A DNA stretch of 10,049 nt from Promethearchaeota archaeon. Its GTDB lineage: Archaea > Asgardarchaeota > Lokiarchaeia > Sigynarchaeales > SOKP01. How positions within the stretch are numbered: the stretch's first letter is position 1; the number at the start of each line of letters is the position of its first letter. The notes beneath the pieces were generated by a model. The model searched no databases and was not told the DNA's origin. It was given only the letters and a program-made list of their open reading frames with translations. The stretch spans positions 1 through 10,049 of the forward strand of contig WJKD01000442.1 of the NCBI GenBank assembly GCA_014729315.1. The letters run 5' to 3'. A program made the translations under genes and the position numbers. Positions 7,466 to 10,049 of the stretch are shown here, piece by piece.

Positions 7466-8713
7466 TTATGTATCAAGCAATGTTTTCAAGTATTCTAAGC
7501 CATCTTTAGATCTTGGATCATTAGTAAGAAATTTTGGCTCTTTAACTTCAAATGGTGCTTCATACCCATTGAAAATAAATCTCCAAAATACTTTTGAATT
7601 TAAAAGTCTAAATAACTCGTTAAAAAAATCATCTCTGTCACCTGTTGGATATTGCACTTCCATATCACGATAGCATGGCAACCAACCCCAAACTCTGAAC
7701 TCCCATTTATTGTCGCCAATACTATAAGCATGGGAGACTTTTATTTTTGAAGAGACTCCATCGTTTCTTGCTGTGCCTAAAAAATAGTTTTTCTGATCGT
7801 AAGACATCAGTGGCCATTGAAACCGCAAGTAAGATCTTACAGCAGAAGCTATTGGAATTACTTTCTTTTCATAAACCTGCATAATTTCTGTTGAACAATT
7901 TGGTATTTCTTCACTTGCTTTAAATGTCCTACCGCAGTTAGATATTGAACAGGTACTATCAAAAGTTCCAGTGAATGCCTTGTTAATTCCCTTTATATCT
8001 TTCCAAGCATCTGGTTCACTTGCTAAATCAAATGATATTTTTATGAAAAAAAATTCTCTTAAATCAGGAAAACCTTCAGTTATTTTGCTACCAGTTGGCA
8101 GTTTATTTAATAGGTCATCACTTATAGAAATATGTTCATCATTTTCTCTTATTGAAACAACCCCGTATCCATTGCTTTCTTTTGCTGCTAAATTTGCCCA
8201 ATTGTGGATTAATAAAAGCGGAATTTTTATTATATCTGTATGATTAATGTTCCTAATGTTATTTATTTCTAGTTTGATCGAATCATCCATGATGCTATCA
8301 GGCATTAGATACCATCCGCCGTATTGATGTTTTTGTCCTCCTCTTTTACATTTTTTATGTCCACTTGTAAGAAGGATCTTATTTCCTTGAAATAGTTTTT
8401 CTCCATTTGAAACATATAGTGTAAAAGCCTTTCGCCATCCTGTAGTCCCAAATAAAATGCAAGCGTCGCAAAGACCGGCATTATGTAATTTTTCATACCA
8501 TTCTCGCAAGTTGTCGCATCTGGTCATGTCTAGTTTATTTCCTTTAAATTCACAACCCTTGTTAGTGATATCACATGCAGCGCCGCCTATTCCTCTTACA
8601 ATTGCCTCATACCACCATCTTAATGATCCAAGAATTCCAGTTTCATATATACGTCCGGCTCCTTGAATTCCGCCTGTCCATAGTGGAGTAAGAGTTTTTA
8701 TAACAAAGTTCAT
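7466..8713 (-). CDS. cmr1: Cmr1-like RAMP protein
   Basis: The N-terminus is unmistakably Cmr1. LTPLWTGG at 8-15 is followed by ETGILGSLRWWYEAIVRGIG at 24-43, then cysteines at 47 and 54 (CDITNKGCEF) and CDACILFGTTGWRKAF from residue 82. In the family these cysteines and the LFG.TGWR motif belong to the first RAMP fold. Cmr1 sits at the crRNA 3' end of Cmr complexes and helps recognise target RNA. The product has 415 residues from the ATG at 8711-8713. That start has AGGAGG 6 nt upstream, so the TTG seven codons earlier is unlikely. The stop is 19 bp before the next gene, whose ribosome site lies in that gap. The gene is separated from the membrane-protein gene by 62 bp. Confidence 0.93.
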   Translation of the reverse strand: MNFVIKTLTPLWTGGIQGAGRIYETGILGSLRWWYEAIVRGIGGAACDITNKGCEFKGNKLDMTRCDNLREWYEKLHNAGLCDACILFGTTGWRKAFTLYVSNGEKLFQGNKILLTSGHKKCKRGGQKHQYGGWYLMPDSIMDDSIKLEINNIRNINHTDIIKIPLLLIHNWANLAAKESNGYGVVSIRENDEHISISDDLLNKLPTGSKITEGFPDLREFFFIKISFDLASEPDAWKDIKGINKAFTGTFDSTCSISNCGRTFKASEEIPNCSTEIMQVYEKKVIPIASAVRSYLRFQWPLMSYDQKNYFLGTARNDGVSSKIKVSHAYSIGDNKWEFRVWGWLPCYRDMEVQYPTGDRDDFFNELFRLLNSKVFWRFIFNGYEAPFEVKEPKFLTNDPRSKDGLEYLKTLLDT

Positions 8714-8719
8714 TTTATA

Positions 8720-8725
8720 CCTCCT
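8720..8725 (-). promoter_or_regulatory. Shine-Dalgarno AGGAGG that sets the Cmr1 start
   Basis: AGGAGG is followed by a 6-nt spacer (TATAAA) and then ATG at 8713. It lies within the seven extra codons of the longer TTG-started frame, which is therefore rejected. Confidence 0.85.
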
Positions 8726-8756
8726 ATGAGTCAATTAGAATCTATACCACAAAGCT

Positions 8757-8776
8757 AAGCCTAGCAGTGTAGGCTT
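8757..8776 (-). other. Intercistronic hairpin at the end of the membrane-protein gene
   Basis: The plus strand reads AAGCCTA, six loop bases, then TAGGCTT, a perfect 7-bp inverted repeat. In the minus-strand transcript it begins at the stop codon of the membrane-protein gene. It is followed by AGCUUUG rather than a U-run, so it is a weak candidate for a terminator and could be a processing or partial-attenuation site before the cmr1-like gene. Confidence 0.5.
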
Positions 8777-9891
8777 TACACTTCTCTCCCCAGCAACTCC
8801 ACCACCATCCGCTCCAAATCATGCTGTGCGCAATGTTGCCAATCCAAATTATCATTAATTGTATCAACCAGGTCTTCAATCCAGATGGCAAAATTGCTAA
8901 TGAATTTTTTGCGGATCATCAAGATCCCTCTGAAATTAATATTTAATAAAAATGGAATTTTTATGACAATTTGGTCCTCAGGTAAAATACCATTATAGCG
9001 AGCCAGCAATTTTACATCTCGGCTTTCATCGGGCATAAGAATCGGATACGGACTAATACTAAAGCGCAAATTTCCATGGAAATTTTTCTTAAATTCAAAA
9101 TATTGTGCATTCGTCTTTTTTTGGGATTCGTTAACTATAGAAGGCAATTCATGACGCCTGAATCGAAAGCCCTTTAAAAATCTAATTTGCTGCGGAAGCT
9201 TTTTATCGTAGTTTTTGTAAATATAATTAGACTGTAATGATTTTAATCCTTTTTTCGTTTTTAACGTTTTTGTTTTATAATTCGGTCTTGTCCAGCCCAT
9301 TGGCATATAACACGCTTTTTGTGTCGTTGAATCCGCTGTAAAATGAGCCAATGTGGTGAAAATATAAAATTCGGTTAGATCATTTAGAAATTTTAAAAGC
9401 TCAAGACCTTCTTGTGTTTTATCATTTATTTCCCTTTTACCGCCAACTATCAGAGTTTTCCAGGCTTTCAGGATTAACTGGTTATGTTCATTTTCATGCT
9501 TGAATAGTTCATCAATAAATGCAGGTATCGAATTTTTTAGAGGCATTAGTGGTTTATAAAATTGATTATTAAATACTTTCGGTTTTTCATTTTTATGAAA
9601 CGGGATGATAACCTCAAAATGGATCTTTTTAACAATATCACCTGCATAGCTTCTCAAAGCCCAAATGATACAAATTATTAGTAATATAGCAGAAATACCA
9701 AAAATATATTTTTGAATCTGTGTTAATGTATTACCATCCAACCAGGAAGATGCAATTTCTGTAATAAATCCCATTGCTAATGCAGCAATTATGACCAGTA
9801 TAATAAGTCTGAGAATTTCTTTTCTACGAATTAGAAGTTCATCGGTCATACCAATGAGTCTTTCCCGTTGTTTTGTGGAAATTTCATCCAT
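8776..9891 (-). CDS. Unrecognised protein with N-terminal two-helix membrane hairpin
   Basis: This 371-residue protein matches no family I can name. Two strongly hydrophobic segments, at about 26-44 (ILRLIILVIIAALAMGF) and 63-79 (IFGISAILLIICIIWAL), are joined by a short loop, SSWLDGNT. Basic residues (RRKE before helix 1, RSY..KK after helix 2) suggest both ends face the cytoplasm. The remaining 290 or so residues look soluble. They contain a lysine-rich stretch (KTKTLKTKKGLKS), a strand-like block (GNLRFSISPYPI, VIKIPFLLNINFRGILMI) and a C-terminal helix ending HDLERMVVELLGREV. No CARF, HEPN or nuclease motif is evident. The ATG at 9889-9891 is chosen because AGGAG lies 7 nt upstream; an upstream TTG would make that site coding. 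It is the first gene after the candidate promoter and in line with the CRISPR genes, so an accessory membrane role is possible but unproven. Confidence 0.75.
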   Translation of the reverse strand: MDEISTKQRERLIGMTDELLIRRKEILRLIILVIIAALAMGFITEIASSWLDGNTLTQIQKYIFGISAILLIICIIWALRSYAGDIVKKIHFEVIIPFHKNEKPKVFNNQFYKPLMPLKNSIPAFIDELFKHENEHNQLILKAWKTLIVGGKREINDKTQEGLELLKFLNDLTEFYIFTTLAHFTADSTTQKACYMPMGWTRPNYKTKTLKTKKGLKSLQSNYIYKNYDKKLPQQIRFLKGFRFRRHELPSIVNESQKKTNAQYFEFKKNFHGNLRFSISPYPILMPDESRDVKLLARYNGILPEDQIVIKIPFLLNINFRGILMIRKKFISNFAIWIEDLVDTINDNLDWQHCAQHDLERMVVELLGREV

Positions 9892-9898
9892 GATTTTT

Positions 9899-9903
9899 CT
9901 CCT
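9899..9903 (-). promoter_or_regulatory. Shine-Dalgarno AGGAG that sets the membrane-protein start
   Basis: AGGAG lies 7 nt before ATG at 9891 on the minus strand. It makes that ATG preferable to the TTG at 9912. Confidence 0.75.
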
Positions 9904-9948
9904 GTTGGTCAAAGAATAATCGTTTGACTTCGATTTAAATTTTTATAA

Positions 9949-9978
9949 ATATTAACAATCATCGAATGTAAAAAACAA
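9949..9978 (-). promoter_or_regulatory. Candidate sigma-70-type promoter for the operon
   Basis: On the minus strand, TTGTTT (9973-9978) is separated by 18 bp from TAATAT (9949-9954). The ATG of the first gene is about 60 bp downstream, past an AT-rich leader. This is the best such match upstream of the operon, but AT-rich DNA throws up similar matches by chance. Confidence 0.4.
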
Positions 9979-9982
9979 TCAT
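9954..9982. repeat. Two 9-bp direct repeats 20 bp apart over the candidate promoter
   Basis: AACAATCAT occurs at 9954-9962 and again at 9974-9982. The 20-bp spacing is about two helical turns, so both copies face the same side. They overlap the spacer and -35 element of the candidate promoter, as operator half-sites might. Confidence 0.5.
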
Positions 9983-10010
9983 GACAATACTTCTATTTTA
10001 CCCAACCCAA

Positions 10011-10040
10011 AAGTCGCACCCTTCCCCACATGCACGACTT
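10011..10040. repeat. Inverted repeat AAGTCG...CGACTT upstream of the operon
   Basis: AAGTCG at 10011-10016 is the reverse complement of CGACTT at 10035-10040. As minus-strand RNA the stem can grow to 9 pairs if two G-U pairs are allowed, with a 12-nt loop, and it is followed by UUUUGGG. It could be a weak terminator of a gene further right or a regulator site. The rest of 9892-10049 holds no gene that I can see. Confidence 0.4.
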
Positions 10041-10049
10041 CACTATAAG

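Noticed and set aside
8714..8734. Seven-codon N-terminal extension of the Cmr1-like protein from a TTG start
   Set aside because: AGGAGG lies within it at a good distance from the ATG at 8713, and Cmr1 proteins begin close to the LTPLWTGG motif.
8776..9784. Reading the end of the membrane protein (HDLERMVVELLGREV) as the start of a truncated Mrr-type nuclease domain
   Set aside because: Only a short helix-like match exists, with no PD-(D/E)xK residues, and the next 60 bp do not continue such a domain in an obvious way.
9924..9951. Possible divergent plus-strand promoter TTGACT with TAAATA or TATAAA
   Set aside because: Spacing is 16 bp to a poor -10 or 14 bp to a better one, the DNA is very AT-rich, and no plus-strand gene is seen before the window ends.
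1..10049. CRISPR array within the window
   Set aside because: No direct repeat of 25-40 bp recurs at regular spacing anywhere; the array must lie outside if present.

Overview
The window carries most of a type III-C-like CRISPR-Cas effector operon, all on the minus strand and read from right to left. The DNA is AT-rich, and nearly every gene has a strong AGGAGG-type Shine-Dalgarno site close to its ATG. This suggests a low-GC bacterium, but nothing in the sequence allows a genus to be named. No CRISPR array, cas6 or complete adaptation gene is visible.

Layout in transcription order. (1) 9892-10049: upstream region with a candidate promoter, two 9-bp direct repeats spaced 20 bp apart and a longer inverted repeat. 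(2) 8776-9891: an unrecognised 371-residue protein with an N-terminal two-helix membrane hairpin. (3) A 62-bp gap with a small hairpin. (4) 7466-8713: a Cmr1-like RAMP. (5) 6388-7446: a second Cas7-type RAMP, in the Cmr6-like position. (6) 2931-6395: a large, divergent Cas10 of the Csx11 kind. (7) 1807-2916: a Cmr4-like Cas7 backbone subunit. (8) 1272-1814: a Cmr5-like small subunit. (9) 301-1275: a Cas5/Cmr3-group RAMP. (10) 1-270: the first 90 codons of a reverse transcriptase that runs off the left edge. From Cmr1 to the Cas5-like gene the reading frames overlap by 4 or 8 nt or are separated by 14-19 nt, so they should form one polycistronic unit.

How the genes fit together. Cas10, the Cas5-like protein, two or three Cas7-type RAMPs and the small subunit make a full set of subunits for a crRNA-guided, multisubunit RNA-targeting complex. 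The Cas10 is degenerate in two places. The cyclase GGDD position reads AEPS, and the HD-nuclease HD pair reads HN. This points to subtype III-C and to a complex without cyclic oligoadenylate signalling, leaving RNA cleavage by the Cas7 subunits (candidate catalytic Asp30 and Asp111) as the main visible activity. The reverse transcriptase, 30 bp downstream on the same strand, is probably the start of an RNA-capable spacer-acquisition module (RT or RT-Cas1). If so, the locus could both acquire spacers from RNA and act on RNA. The membrane protein at the head of the operon is the least explained part. No CARF domain was recognised anywhere, so if it works with the complex it is probably not switched on by cyclic oligoadenylate.

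Three start sites were moved from upstream TTG codons to downstream ATGs (Cas10, Cmr1-like and membrane protein), because in each case the Shine-Dalgarno site lies inside the longer reading frame.
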